From Dictyobacter kobayashii (lineage in GTDB: Bacteria > Chloroflexota > Ktedonobacteria > Ktedonobacterales > Ktedonobacteraceae), in NCBI RefSeq assembly GCF_003967555.1, contig NZ_BIFS01000001.1, positions 2,046,001 through 2,110,000 of the forward strand: 64,000 nucleotides of DNA. Reading direction: 5' to 3'. The notes under the pieces were generated by a model. The model saw nothing but the letters and a program-made list of their open reading frames with translations. It was not told where the DNA came from and did not search any database. Shown piece by piece: positions 17,195 to 26,240 of the stretch. Each line of letters opens with the position of its first letter. The first letter of the stretch is position 1. A program made the translations under genes and the position numbers.

Positions 17195-18501
17195 ATGCAA
17201 ACAGTTGAACTTATTACTAAGAAGAGGGATGGGGGGAAGTTCAGTTCAGAGGAGATTAGCTGGCTGATTGAAAACTATACTCACGGCAACATCCCCGACT
17301 ATCAAATGGCTGCTCTGCTGATGGCTATTTATTTACGTGGGATGGATGAGCGTGAGACCAGTGATCTGACACTGGCTATGGCCCGTTCGGGTGAGCAATT
17401 ACGCGTCAATACCCAGATTTCGCCTGTGGTAGATAAACATAGTACGGGTGGCGTGGGCGATAAAGTTACCCTGGCCGTGGCTCCTCTGGTGGCAGCCTGC
17501 GGGGTAGCGGTCGGCAAGATGACGGGTCGCGGATTGGGTCATACCGGCGGTACCGTGGATAAACTAGAGTCGGTCGATGGCTTCCATGTAGAATTGTCGC
17601 GTGAAGACTTCATGAGAATCCTGCATGACCATCAAATTGTGCTGGCTGGCCAGTCTGCGGAGCTGGCTCCCGCCGATGGCAAGCTCTACGCCTTGCGGGA
17701 TGTGACCGGCACCATTGAGAGTATTCCGCTGATTGCTTCCAGTATCATGAGCAAGAAACTGGCGGTAGGTGCCTCACACTTACTGCTGGATGTCAAATTT
17801 GGCTCGGGCGCCTTTATGAAGACTATCGAGCAAGCACGTCAGCTGGCGCAGGCCATGGTTGATATCGGCCGTGCAGCTGGACTACATACGGTGGCCGCCA
17901 TCACATCGATGGAACAACCTCTTGGGCGCGCTATCGGCAATGCCATTGAACTGGCTGAAGCCATTGATATCCTGCGCGGAAATGGGCCTGCCGATGTATC
18001 TGAGCTCTGCTACCACGAGGCAGCGGAACTGCTACTGATGACCGGGAAAGCTGCTAACCAGGCAGAAGCCGATCAGATGGTAGCCCAGGCCATCCAATCA
18101 GGAGCGGCCGTCAAAAAGCTGACCGAGGTCATTGCCGCCCAGGGAGGCAATCCTCAACAGATTGAACGCCCCGAGCTCTTGCCACACGCTCCCATACGCG
18201 TGATGCTGACAGCCCCACAGACAGGCTATATTGCCGCCATCAACGCTGAAGGACTTGGCCTGGCCAGTATGAGCCTGGCGCAGGCCGCTTCAAAAAAGGT
18301 GAGCCTGTTGATCATCGTACCGGCTTGATCCTGCAGGCAAAAGTTGGTGACCACCTGACTGCGGGAGAGCCTCTGATCGAGATTCACGCCCGTAATGAAC
18401 AGGAAGCCCTTGCTATCCAGGACTCCTTGCTCGCCAGCTATCAATGGAGCGAGACGGCCGTTCAAGCCCAACCCTTGATCTGTGATGTCATCCATCCATA
18501 A
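17195..18501 (+). CDS. pdp: Pyrimidine-nucleoside phosphorylase (frameshifted near its 3' end)
   Basis: This enzyme cleaves uridine or thymidine with phosphate to the base and (deoxy)ribose-1-phosphate in nucleoside salvage. Signature motifs are DKHSTGGVGDKVTLAVAPLV, GRGLGHTGGTVDKLES (the family signature) and the C-terminal barrel-sandwich domain. The first frame ends at 18328 after a six-A run (18292-18297). With one more A the protein continues KGEPVDHRTGLILQAKVGDH ... LICDVIHP to a stop at 18499-18501, which gives the usual length of about 435 aa. I therefore treat it as one gene with a one-base loss, probably a sequence error. It could equally be named deoA. Confidence 0.9.
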
Positions 18502-18514
18502 ATAAGTCTGACTA

Positions 18515-18559
18515 AAAAAAGCCACTGTTACCTGGTTATGGCGTAACAGTGGCTTTTTT
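18515..18559 (+). terminator. Intrinsic terminator after pyrimidine-nucleoside phosphorylase
   Basis: Perfect stem GCCACTGTTAC/GTAACAGTGGC with flanking A6 and T6 runs, 14 bases after the restored stop codon. The T-run gives rightward termination; the A-run would also serve leftward. Confidence 0.85.
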
Positions 18560-18596
18560 CGCTATTTTTTTGCCCATAATATACCAAATAATATAC

Positions 18597-18631
18597 AAAA
18601 AATGGAGCCGTTATAACACGACTCCATTTTT
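18597..18631 (-). terminator. Terminator of tRNA-Glu
   Basis: On the minus strand AAAAATGGAGTCGTG... folds with GGCTCCATTTTT, ending in a T-run just after the tRNA 3' end. Confidence 0.7.
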
Positions 18632-18635
18632 GGAT

Positions 18636-18712
18636 TGGTAGCGCATACGGGATTCGAACCCGTGATCTCCGCCTTGAGAGGGCGATGTCCTAAACCGCTA
18701 GACGAATGCGCC
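18636..18712 (-). tRNA. tRNA-Glu (anticodon CTC)
   Basis: Read on the minus strand the gene starts GGCGCATTCGTCTAGCGGTT, the D-arm typical of tRNA-Glu. The anticodon stem is CGCC/GGCG around CTCTCAA (anticodon CTC), and the T-arm has GGGTTCGAATCCC. The acceptor stem pairs GGCGCAT with ATGCGCT (one G-T at the first pair), and CCA is encoded (18636-18638). Confidence 0.95.
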
Positions 18713-18821
18713 TTATACTTTGTCATAGGGCTTGTCATTCTCATAGAATGCTTGCTCTCCCTACGGCTCACGTATTATGCCATGACCACCTCGCCTTTGT
18801 CAAGCCCCAAAAAAGCTGGGG

Positions 18822-19169
18822 CAGGGCTTTTTGATGTTCGTCCAGAGATCACTAACAAGCGCGACGAGGCCCATTCTTTCAGGTGTGGAGTGTGTTTAGT
18901 GGGCGCCACAGCCTCCTCCCACCGGCAAACATGGAGATGACGAGCCAGCGCTACGAGGTCCATTCTTTCAGGTGTGGAGTGTGTTTAGTGGGCGCCACAG
19001 CCTCCTCCCACCGGCAAACATGGAGATGACGAGCCAGCGCTACGAGGTCCATTCTTTCAGGTGTGGAGTGAGGAGTGTGTTTGGTGGGCGGCCGCAGCCG
19101 CCCACCAAACACACTCCTCACTCCACACCCGGCGCCGCAGGCGCCACAGAGAAACATTACAAAGCCCTG
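18822..19169. mobile_element. MITE-like element, 348 bp, with 9-bp target duplication
   Basis: Left end CAGGGCTTTTTGATGTTC (18822-18839) is matched by the inverted right end (19151-19169, reading CAGGGCTTTGTAATGTTTC on the minus strand). Both sides are flanked by AAGCTGGGG (18813-18821 and 19170-19178), a perfect 9-bp duplication. Inside are a tandem repeat of about 89 bp (units start at 18871, 18960 and 19049) and a palindrome 19061-19128 with 32-bp arms around CGCA. No transposase is encoded; the short frames here are repeat artefacts. Confidence 0.85.
18871..19060. repeat. 89-bp tandem repeat inside the MITE
   Basis: CCATTCTTTCAGGTGTGGAG recurs at 18871, 18960 and 19049 with almost identical sequence between. 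The spacing is exactly 89 in both intervals. It is not CRISPR-like because there are no unique spacers. Confidence 0.85.
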
Positions 19170-19233
19170 AAGCTGGGGATCGACAGATCATTTACAATGT
19201 TTGCAGAGTAAGTGACCATGAAAGAGAGGCAAA

Positions 19234-19980
19234 ATGGAAGATAATCTTTTATTGCTTAGCAATTCAAAAACACATAATATGGGATACCTCGCACATGCCA
19301 GAGAGGCATTGCTCGATTTTCTGGACGGGCATCGCACCATCTATTTCGCGCCCTACGCGGCGGCTAAAACCGCATATGATAGCTATACGGCCACCATTCA
19401 GGAGGCCTTTAAAGCCAATGACTTCGATGTTAAAGTTATTGGTCTCCACACGGTCGACCAGCCAGCCATGACCTTACGCGAGGCCGAGGTGCTATTTGTG
19501 GGTGGTGGCAATAGCTTTCGCTTATTGAAGACGTTACAGCAATTGGATGTGCTCAATGTTGTCCGGGAGCGTGTAACGGGCGGCGAGTTGCGTTATATGG
19601 GCTCCAGCGCGGGCACCAATATGTCCTGCCCCACGCTGCGCACCACTAACGACATGCCAATCGTACAACCCACCTCTTTCGCCTCCTTCGGACTCATCCC
19701 ATTCCAGATCAATCCCCACTATCAAGATCCGGTGGTTGGTTCGACACATATGGGAGAGACGCGAGAAGATAGGATTCTGGAATTCTTAGAGGAGAATGAT
19801 GTGCCTGTCGTGGGATTGCGTGAGGGCTCCTGGCTGCGCAAGCGTGGCGCACACCTGACACTGGACGGGCTGACAGCTGCCCGCATCTTCAGGCGCCACA
19901 CAGAGCCCCAGGAGTACCAGCCTGGCTCGGATCTATCCTGGCTCTTGACTCTACATGCCACCTTTGATCAAAACCGCTAG
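19234..19980 (+). CDS. pepE: Peptidase E (alpha-aspartyl dipeptidase, S51 family)
   Basis: PepE is a cytoplasmic serine peptidase that hydrolyses dipeptides with N-terminal Asp. The 248-aa protein shows LFVGGGNSFRLL, the nucleophile elbow MGSSAGTNM (catalytic Ser), INPHYQDP with the following His/Asp region, and VVGLREGSWLR. Length matches the family. ATG at 19234 has GAGAGG close upstream. It is a single gene starting 65 bases after the MITE and ending at a hairpin shared with the convergent ZIP gene. Confidence 0.92.
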   Translation: MEDNLLLLSNSKTHNMGYLAHAREALLDFLDGHRTIYFAPYAAAKTAYDSYTATIQEAFKANDFDVKVIGLHTVDQPAMTLREAEVLFVGGGNSFRLLKTLQQLDVLNVVRERVTGGELRYMGSSAGTNMSCPTLRTTNDMPIVQPTSFASFGLIPFQINPHYQDPVVGSTHMGETREDRILEFLEENDVPVVGLREGSWLRKRGAHLTLDGLTAARIFRRHTEPQEYQPGSDLSWLLTLHATFDQNR

Positions 19981-19992
19981 CACAAGCGCGAC

Positions 19993-20040
19993 AAAACAAA
20001 AAGATCCTCGACCTGTATGGTCAGAGGATTCTTTTTGTTT
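19993..20040. terminator. Hairpin between pepE and the ZIP transporter gene
   Basis: AAACAAAAAGATCCTCGACC pairs, with small bulges, with GGTCAGAGGATTCTTTTTGT. T-rich on the rightward side and A-rich on the left, so it can serve both convergent genes. Confidence 0.75.
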
Positions 20041-20061
20041 GTGCTGCTGAAATTTTATTAT

Positions 20062-21003
20062 TTATGCGCCTGCGTAGGTAACAATCAGATCTGTCAGGTA
20101 GCCCAGAAAGAAGCCGAGCAGCAGACCCCACATTACGATCTCAGGGGCACGTACCTTCTTGGCTACGCCAAATAGTTCGGCAACCACGTAGATAATCGCT
20201 CCGGCGGCCAGGGCCAGGCAAAAGATGAAAATCTCGGTGGAATGGAAAACAATGCCAACGATTGTACCCAGGAAGGTCGGGCCACCGCCAATCAGACCAA
20301 TTAACGCGATAAACTTCCAGGATACACGCTGGCCGGTCAGGGGGCCAGCAATTCCAAAGCCTTCGGTCATATTGTGCAGGCCAAAACCAATAATCAGGAT
20401 GGTCGCCAATTGCAGTGCACCTGCCGCGGCCGATTGTCCAATGGCCAGGCCTTCGGAGAAGTTATGAAAACCAATTCCAATCGCGATAATCAATGCCAGG
20501 GTTTTTGGAGCTAAATCTTTCGATGGAGCAGGAGCCGCCACACTTGTGACAGGCGCCGCCACAGCCACATTTGATCTATTATCACTGCTCGCCTTATGCT
20601 CAGCCTCTAACTCATTGGCACCGACACTGGCCAGCGCGATCTGAGAGGTAGGTACAGGCGTTGAGCTGGTTTCTGCCTGCTTCTTCGTCCATTTCAAACG
20701 TCCAATCACGTATTTATTGAAATAGACCAATCCCATTAGCCCGATCACCAGGCCAGCCAGCATCAGCACCACATCGGAGGTACCACCGGTATTATGTGAA
20801 CGCACCTGGTCGATCAGATTATTAATCGGCTCACTGGCTTTCCCAACCACATCATAAAGCAAAAATATAAGTACACCTGTTGCCACCATGCTGAGGAAAG
20901 CTTTCAGCGTCTGGGGGGCACGCTTGAAAAACGCCAGTGGCAAACCCAGATAGATAGTTAGACCGGCAAAAGCACCAAGCAAAATAATAGTTCCGGTAGG
21001 CAC
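20062..21003 (-). CDS. ZIP family divalent metal transporter
   Basis: A 313-aa membrane protein with about eight hydrophobic segments and the ZIP metal-site helices GIGFHNFSEGLAIGQSAAAG (helix IV, HNFSEG) and IIGFGLHNMTEGFGIAGPL (helix V, HNMTEG). A long cytoplasmic-type loop rich in Ala, Pro and Ser (about residues 105-165) separates the two bundles; it lacks the His clusters of some ZIPs. It imports zinc or related divalent ions across the membrane. GTG start at 21003 with AAAGGA 8 bases upstream. Monocistronic. The metal preferred cannot be read from the sequence. Confidence 0.92.
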   Translation of the reverse strand: MPTGTIILLGAFAGLTIYLGLPLAFFKRAPQTLKAFLSMVATGVLIFLLYDVVGKASEPINNLIDQVRSHNTGGTSDVVLMLAGLVIGLMGLVYFNKYVIGRLKWTKKQAETSSTPVPTSQIALASVGANELEAEHKASSDNRSNVAVAAPVTSVAAPAPSKDLAPKTLALIIAIGIGFHNFSEGLAIGQSAAAGALQLATILIIGFGLHNMTEGFGIAGPLTGQRVSWKFIALIGLIGGGPTFLGTIVGIVFHSTEIFIFCLALAAGAIIYVVAELFGVAKKVRAPEIVMWGLLLGFFLGYLTDLIVTYAGA

Positions 21004-21205
21004 AAGTGATTCCTTTCATCCATCTAAGAAGATGGATATCAATGAGTTAGTCGCAGCTAATACCTAGCTACCCAGTCGGATATTAGCACAACCTAATGCC
21101 CAAAATCAAGAGGGGTCATCTTTAAATCTGCAATCGTAACATTTTTTACTGGCTGCCCCTATAAAGTAAACCAGAGAACCTGAACTTACTGAACGTGGTT
21201 TAAGC

Positions 21206-21249
21206 AAGAGACCCGGTAGTTGTCCTGCAAAGCAACTACCGGGTCTCTT
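21206..21249 (-). terminator. Hairpin after the M1 aminopeptidase gene
   Basis: Perfect 17-bp arms AAGAGACCCGGTAGTTG/CAACTACCGGGTCTCTT around a 10-base loop, 32 bases downstream of the leftward stop codon. The T-tail is weak in the leftward direction. Confidence 0.65.
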
Positions 21250-21280
21250 CATCATATCAGCACTTTTTCTCGGGCAGCTT

Positions 21281-23965
21281 TTATTTCAGCCTGGCTTCGA
21301 TGGCTGATAGCTGCTCACGCAACTTGCGGTTCTCTTCGCGCACTTCGTCCAGATCGCTGCGCAGCTGCTTGAGCTGGGCATCATCTTTACCTTCGGTGCT
21401 GAGGGTCTGGGCAGCGACCAGGTAGTTGCGTTGAGCACCAGAGTCCAGTTCGGTTTCGGCCGTGTTCTTCAAGACGGAGATGGCACGTTTGTCGCCGAAC
21501 GCTGCCAGAGCCATTGAGGCCAGCGAGCGGGCCGGCGCCCATGTGTCATGCTCAAGAGTATGGAGCAGGGCCGTGACGGCGCGCTGACGTGCCTCCTCGC
21601 TGTACAGGGTGCGTTGCTGTCCAACCGCCAGCAGACCAGCCACGGCGGCGCGACGCAGGGTGGGATGATTGTGGTCGTTGCCGGCATACTCTGTCATGAT
21701 TTCGACGACGCGGTCTTCGCCAGTATGACCAAGGCCTCTGAAGATACCACGCTGCACAAAGTGTGTCCAGCTTGGACGATCGAGCAGATTGGTCAGAAAA
21801 TCAGCCACGCCTTCAGTACGGGTGCGACCCAGCGCCTCGGCGGCATTGGCTTCGACCAGATAGCTGATATCCCCGTTACTCAGAATGGCGCGCAAGGCTT
21901 CAGCGGAACGCTGGGCCAGCTCGGCCTGCTGCGGTGCCTGGTACTTGCCCAGGGCAGTCACAACCGCCGCACGCACCTTTGAGGATTTCGTGGGGTCCAG
22001 TTGCTCAAGCGACTTGATTAAGGCCGCCTGCGCCTTTTCATTCCCCAGGCTTGCCAGGGACTTGGCAGCCGTGGCACGTACACCCCAGAAAGGATCATTA
22101 TTAAGCGTGGAGATTAGAGCTTCCAGGCTGCTATCGTCCTTCTGCCTGGCCAGTTCCTGCGCCGCCTCGATACGCCCCAGGATATCCGGGTCGTGTGCCA
22201 GCTGGTAGCGTAGCATATTTGCAGAGCGCTCAAATTTCAGGGTTTTAAGCAACCAGCCTTCTGGATCGATACGCACCAACAATGGCTCTCGCTCTAACGG
22301 CAGGTAGAAACTCTGCTCTGTCTGCCCATCTTCACCAAGCTGTACCTGCATCGTAACGGTCTGTGTCTGTGTGCTCTTCTCTCCCTTACTGGCCTCTTTA
22401 TTAGAAACAGGCAAGGTAAAAGCAATATCCAGTGGCATATAGAAGCAAGCGGTTAACTCGTCGACTTTCTGGGTCTGCTTGACCTTTACCTTCGCCAGTT
22501 TACGCTCAGCATCCCAGCTGTAGCTCACTTCTAATTCTGGATGGCCACCACCATGCACCCACTGCTGGAAGAAGCGCTCCAGGCTATGACCCGTTACTTC
22601 TTCAAGGGTGCGCAATAGATCAGCAGTTACCACCGATTTGCCACGATACTTTTCCAGATACGCTTTCATGCCACGGCGGAAGCCCTGCTCGCCCAACTGG
22701 TGGCGCAGCATATGCAGTACCCAGGCTCCCTTGTTATACAGGTGGCGATCAAACAACTCAAAGCCGCGATCATGATAGACATAATAAACAATGGGACGAC
22801 GATAATGGCTATCTTCTTCCAGGTAACCGAGCTTTTCATACAGCATTCCGTATTTAAACTCATCATTACCATTGTCGTGTTGTTCCCACAGCTTTTCAAA
22901 GTAGGTGGCAAAGCCTTCTTTGAGCCAGCCATTGGCCAGATCACGGCAGGTAAGCAGGTCACCAAACCACTGGTGCGCCAGTTCATGCGCGACCACCGGA
23001 ACCAGGTCCATATCTAACGCAGCACGCTTGTCGGTCAATAAAGAAAAACTATGCGTGGTGGTCGTGGTATGTTCCATGGCGCCGGTATAGATCTCTACCA
23101 CCGTCTGGGCATATTTATCATAAGGATACTCAACGCCAGTGTACTCGCTATAGAAGCGCATCATCTGCGGGGTCTTGCCCATCAACAGAGTCGCATCGTC
23201 TTTACGATCTTTGCGTACATAGTAATTGACCGGTTTGCCATTATAGCTATCTTCGATTACCGCAAAATCGCCAACCACTAACGAGATAAGATAGGCTCCA
23301 TGGGGAACGTCGTGCCGCCAGTGGTGCGTTTTGGTAGCACCATTGTCCTTGACGTCCAGCAGGTTGCCATTGGAGATAGTTATAAACTCAGCCGGTACGG
23401 TGGCAATGATCTCAGAGGTCGCCTGATCGTCCATACTGTCATGACAGGGGAACCAGTGGCTGTTATAGCGCGGCTCTCCAAAGGTCCAGGCATGCACAGG
23501 ACGAGTGGGGTCCTCGGGCACCGGCTTCATAAAGTGCAGGCCGATACGTGGCTTCGCGTGATAGGTTACCGCGACGGTGAATTGTTCACCATGCTTATAG
23601 GGCCGATCCAGGATCACCAGCAGCTTGCGATTGGTCGTAGAATATTCTAACCGGGTCCCATTCTCAAGCGCAACTTTTTCGATTTGCAGTTCCTCAGCAT
23701 CCAACGAAACGGTGCTCACCTCTTCAAACAGCGTTCGGAAGGTCGTATAGGCAGTACCACTGATAGTCTCCTGATCAAAATCCAGGGTGATATCCAGCTT
23801 CACATGCTGCACATCCGCAGGCCGATCAGGGGCAAAATGCAGTTGATCACCAGGGAACTCAAATGAACGTGATTTTGGAGATGGTAAGGAGCTATGCTCA
23901 TTAAACACGAGAAGGCCATAGCCGTTCCCCAGTTCAATGGCTTCCCCACGATTACAAGTAAACAA
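21281..23965 (-). CDS. M1 family aminopeptidase with C-terminal HEAT repeats
   Basis: A zinc aminopeptidase of 894 aa that removes N-terminal residues from peptides. The exopeptidase motif GAMEH is at 295-299 and the zinc site HELAHQWFGD at 327-336 with the third ligand Glu at 350 (HExxH-18-E). After the catalytic and beta-sandwich parts comes a stretch of HEAT-like helical repeats (about 600-860: repeated patterns such as FWGVRATAAKSLASLG, SKVRAAVVTALGKY, PTLRRAAVAGLLAVG) and a short coiled coil at the end (LRSDLDEVREENRKLREQL). Start TTG at 23965 with TAGGAG 8 bases upstream. No signal peptide is evident. HEAT replacing the usual ERAP-like C-domain fits the TATA-factor-like subgroup of M1. 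Confidence 0.94.
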   Translation of the reverse strand: MFTCNRGEAIELGNGYGLLVFNEHSSLPSPKSRSFEFPGDQLHFAPDRPADVQHVKLDITLDFDQETISGTAYTTFRTLFEEVSTVSLDAEELQIEKVALENGTRLEYSTTNRKLLVILDRPYKHGEQFTVAVTYHAKPRIGLHFMKPVPEDPTRPVHAWTFGEPRYNSHWFPCHDSMDDQATSEIIATVPAEFITISNGNLLDVKDNGATKTHHWRHDVPHGAYLISLVVGDFAVIEDSYNGKPVNYYVRKDRKDDATLLMGKTPQMMRFYSEYTGVEYPYDKYAQTVVEIYTGAMEHTTTTTHSFSLLTDKRAALDMDLVPVVAHELAHQWFGDLLTCRDLANGWLKEGFATYFEKLWEQHDNGNDEFKYGMLYEKLGYLEEDSHYRRPIVYYVYHDRGFELFDRHLYNKGAWVLHMLRHQLGEQGFRRGMKAYLEKYRGKSVVTADLLRTLEEVTGHSLERFFQQWVHGGGHPELEVSYSWDAERKLAKVKVKQTQKVDELTACFYMPLDIAFTLPVSNKEASKGEKSTQTQTVTMQVQLGEDGQTEQSFYLPLEREPLLVRIDPEGWLLKTLKFERSANMLRYQLAHDPDILGRIEAAQELARQKDDSSLEALISTLNNDPFWGVRATAAKSLASLGNEKAQAALIKSLEQLDPTKSSKVRAAVVTALGKYQAPQQAELAQRSAEALRAILSNGDISYLVEANAAEALGRTRTEGVADFLTNLLDRPSWTHFVQRGIFRGLGHTGEDRVVEIMTEYAGNDHNHPTLRRAAVAGLLAVGQQRTLYSEEARQRAVTALLHTLEHDTWAPARSLASMALAAFGDKRAISVLKNTAETELDSGAQRNYLVAAQTLSTEGKDDAQLKQLRSDLDEVREENRKLREQLSAIEARLK

Positions 23966-24084
23966 AATGTCACTCCTACTCTAGTATGGAAGTGCCAGGC
24001 ATCTGTATAGCCTCGAACACCGCAACCATTACCTCTACATAATATTATGATTAACATCTTTAATCAAACTCAATCGTAACATTT

Positions 24085-24316
24085 CAGCGCTCTTTAATGT
24101 TCGTTCAGAGATCACGAGCCAGCGATACGATGGACATTCTTTCAGCATGAGTCATCCCGAAGTTTTCGAACTGGCGTTCGACCTTCCTCAATCTGCCTGA
24201 GAAGCGGGGTTGCAAGGGCGGCCAGCCCCTTGCCGGGGTTCGAGGGGTGTCCCCTCGTTTCTCTTCTTCTCCCGCGCGCCGCAGGCGGCGCGCAAAAAGG
24301 AACATAAAAAACCCTG
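24085..24316. mobile_element. MITE-like element, 232 bp, with perfect 9-bp target duplication
   Basis: The ends (CAGCGCTCTTTAATGTTC at 24085 and, inverted, CAGGGTTTTTTATGTTC ending at 24316) match the family at 18.8 and 39.9 kb. GTAACATTT flanks both sides (24076-24084 and 24317-24325). Inside are the family words CAGAGATCACGAGCCAGCG and CATTCTTTCAG, a GC-rich segment similar to 28.3 and 39.6 kb, and the hairpin GCGCGCCGC/GCGGCGCGC. Confidence 0.85.
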
Positions 24317-24482
24317 GTAACATTTTGCCGGGTACAAATTGTATGTACCTGGCAAAATGCTCTACCCTAAACGATGGCTCAAGCGTAATGATTACAAAGT
24401 CTAGAAATTAAGGCCGTAAACAAGCATGGTTTTCTTCCATGACGGCTGCTATCATATGACAAAAGGTAAGAGAGGCGCCTTG

Positions 24483-26180
24483 ATGCAGAGAAAAGCACCC
24501 CATATCAATAGATTTTCGCAGCTCATCCGCTCATTTAGAGTGGTTCGACTGCTATTATGGACCCTCTGGGTTATTTACCGTGAACGGCGCCGTGTAGTCC
24601 GGGCGCGCGCACGCGGCAACTATGAAGTACAACCAAATACAGACGTTCTGATTGATGTACTAATTGCTTTTCGTCAAACAGCCATTAAGCTTGGCGTCTT
24701 GATGATCAAGCTAGGACAATTTATGAGCACGCGCGCGGACCTGTTGCCGGAGCGTGCCCTGGCGGTACTTACCTCTCTACAGGATGAGGTTCCGCCAGAA
24801 TCCTTCGATCACGTGGTCAGTGTCATTGAGTCGGAATACAAAAAGCCTGTAGATGAACTCTTTAGTAAGATTGAAAAGAACTGTACGGCTGCGGCCTCCC
24901 TGGGTCAGGTACATAAGGCAGTACTGTCTAAGACAGGTGAGACGGTAGCGGTAAAGGTGCAACGTCCCAATATTGATCAACTGGTGACAATGGACTTAAA
25001 TAGTCTGCGCTTTGTCATCTGGGTGATCACCAAATTTGTCGATACCAGTTTTATCGACTTGCAGGGTTTCTATCGTGAGTTCCGGCGCACCGTCTATGAA
25101 GAGATCGATTTTGTGACCGAAGCAGCGAACGCCAAACGTTTCAAAGAGATGTTTAAGGATGATCACACGGTCTATATCCCCAATATCTACGAGGACTATA
25201 TCACCCGTCGTGTCCTTGTTATTGAATGGATCGATGGCATCAAATTAAACGATTATGCGGCCCTGGATGCGGCCAAAATCAATCGCCTGGAGGTTGCAAA
25301 ACGCACCGTAAATGCCTATTTCTACCAGTTTTTTGAGACGGGCTTCTTTCATGCTGATCCACACCCCGGCAACATCTTTGTGAAAGCGGACTCCTCACCT
25401 GATGAGCCGGTGGTAGCATTCCTGGATTTCGGCATGGTCGGCACAATTACTAAAGTGATGAAGCGTTCGTTACGCGATATCTTTTTCGGCTTCATTACAC
25501 GCGACGCCCACTTAATGGTCGGGGCCCTGGCACGCCTGGGCTTTATCGGCGACGGAGCTAATCAGGTAGCGATTGAGAAAGCGATCGCGCTGATCCTGGA
25601 ACAATATCATGGCGTAACCCTGGGTCAGATGCGTGAACTGGAAATGGATGATATTACCCAGGATATTGTCAACCTGCTCTATGGTCAGCCATTCCGCATT
25701 CCGGCGCAGTTCGCGTTCACCGGGCGTGCGGTGGGCACCTTGCTAGGTGTCTCTACAGGTCTGGCTCCCAACTTCAACTTCATTGAGGTCGCCACCCCCT
25801 ATGCACGCTCCTTTATGGGACTGGATGCAAACTCGGCTCGTGAAACCATCCAGGAGGTGTTGACGCAACTATTGGAGAATGGCAAGGTCCTGCTCAGCTT
25901 GCCGCGCTCGGTCGAAAGCCTGATTACACGCATAGATTCAGGGCAAATGGAGGTCAAACTGGCTAATCTTCCTCAGACCAGAGGCAGGCGGGGTCGAAAT
26001 GGCAATGGAGGTGGCGTAGCGGTAGCAGCAGCCAGTGGTGGGCGGGTCTCACTCTTATTGATGTTTCTAGCCTCTATGGGGGGCGGCGTCTATCTGACGA
26101 ACATTCACCTGGAAGGTCCTGGCTGGTTCTGCCTTGGCCTGGCCGGCCTGGCCGCGCTAGGTACACTCTTTAAGCGCTAA
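24483..26180 (+). CDS. AarF/UbiB/ABC1 atypical kinase family protein
   Basis: A 565-aa protein of the UbiB/ABC1 family, which supports isoprenoid-quinone or lipid metabolism as an atypical ATPase. The family motif KLGQFMSTRADLLP (KxGQ) is near the N-terminus, then the Ala-rich loop ASLGQVHKA, VAVKVQRPNI (Lys), FHADPHPGNIFV (catalytic-loop region) and VAFLDFGMVG (metal-binding DFG). The C-terminus has two hydrophobic helices (VSLLLMFLASMGGGVYL and GWFCLGLAGLAALGTLF) that would anchor it in the membrane. The frame is open from 24426, but ATG 24483 has AGAGAGG 7-8 bases upstream and gives the usual beginning. Substrate unknown. Confidence 0.92.
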   Translation: MQRKAPHINRFSQLIRSFRVVRLLLWTLWVIYRERRRVVRARARGNYEVQPNTDVLIDVLIAFRQTAIKLGVLMIKLGQFMSTRADLLPERALAVLTSLQDEVPPESFDHVVSVIESEYKKPVDELFSKIEKNCTAAASLGQVHKAVLSKTGETVAVKVQRPNIDQLVTMDLNSLRFVIWVITKFVDTSFIDLQGFYREFRRTVYEEIDFVTEAANAKRFKEMFKDDHTVYIPNIYEDYITRRVLVIEWIDGIKLNDYAALDAAKINRLEVAKRTVNAYFYQFFETGFFHADPHPGNIFVKADSSPDEPVVAFLDFGMVGTITKVMKRSLRDIFFGFITRDAHLMVGALARLGFIGDGANQVAIEKAIALILEQYHGVTLGQMRELEMDDITQDIVNLLYGQPFRIPAQFAFTGRAVGTLLGVSTGLAPNFNFIEVATPYARSFMGLDANSARETIQEVLTQLLENGKVLLSLPRSVESLITRIDSGQMEVKLANLPQTRGRRGRNGNGGGVAVAAASGGRVSLLLMFLASMGGGVYLTNIHLEGPGWFCLGLAGLAALGTLFKR

Positions 26181-26186
26181 GATATT

Positions 26187-26232
26187 ACAGAGTGCGGTGT
26201 AAGCCAGCAAATTGGCTTACACCGCACTCTGT
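26187..26232. terminator. Bidirectional terminator-type hairpin, perfect 20-bp arms
   Basis: ACAGAGTGCGGTGTAAGCCA and its exact reverse complement enclose GCAAAT, between convergent aarF-like and MBL-fold genes. Confidence 0.8.
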
Positions 26233-26240
26233 ATATGGGG

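Noticed and set aside
18871..19060. CRISPR-like spacing of repeats (also at 2683 and 39651)
   Set aside because: The repeats are contiguous tandem units of 82-94 bp without unique spacers, and no cas gene is present.
18972..19471. Overlapping frames inside and after the 18.8 kb MITE
   Set aside because: Explained by the 89-bp tandem repeat and by out-of-frame reading of pepE.
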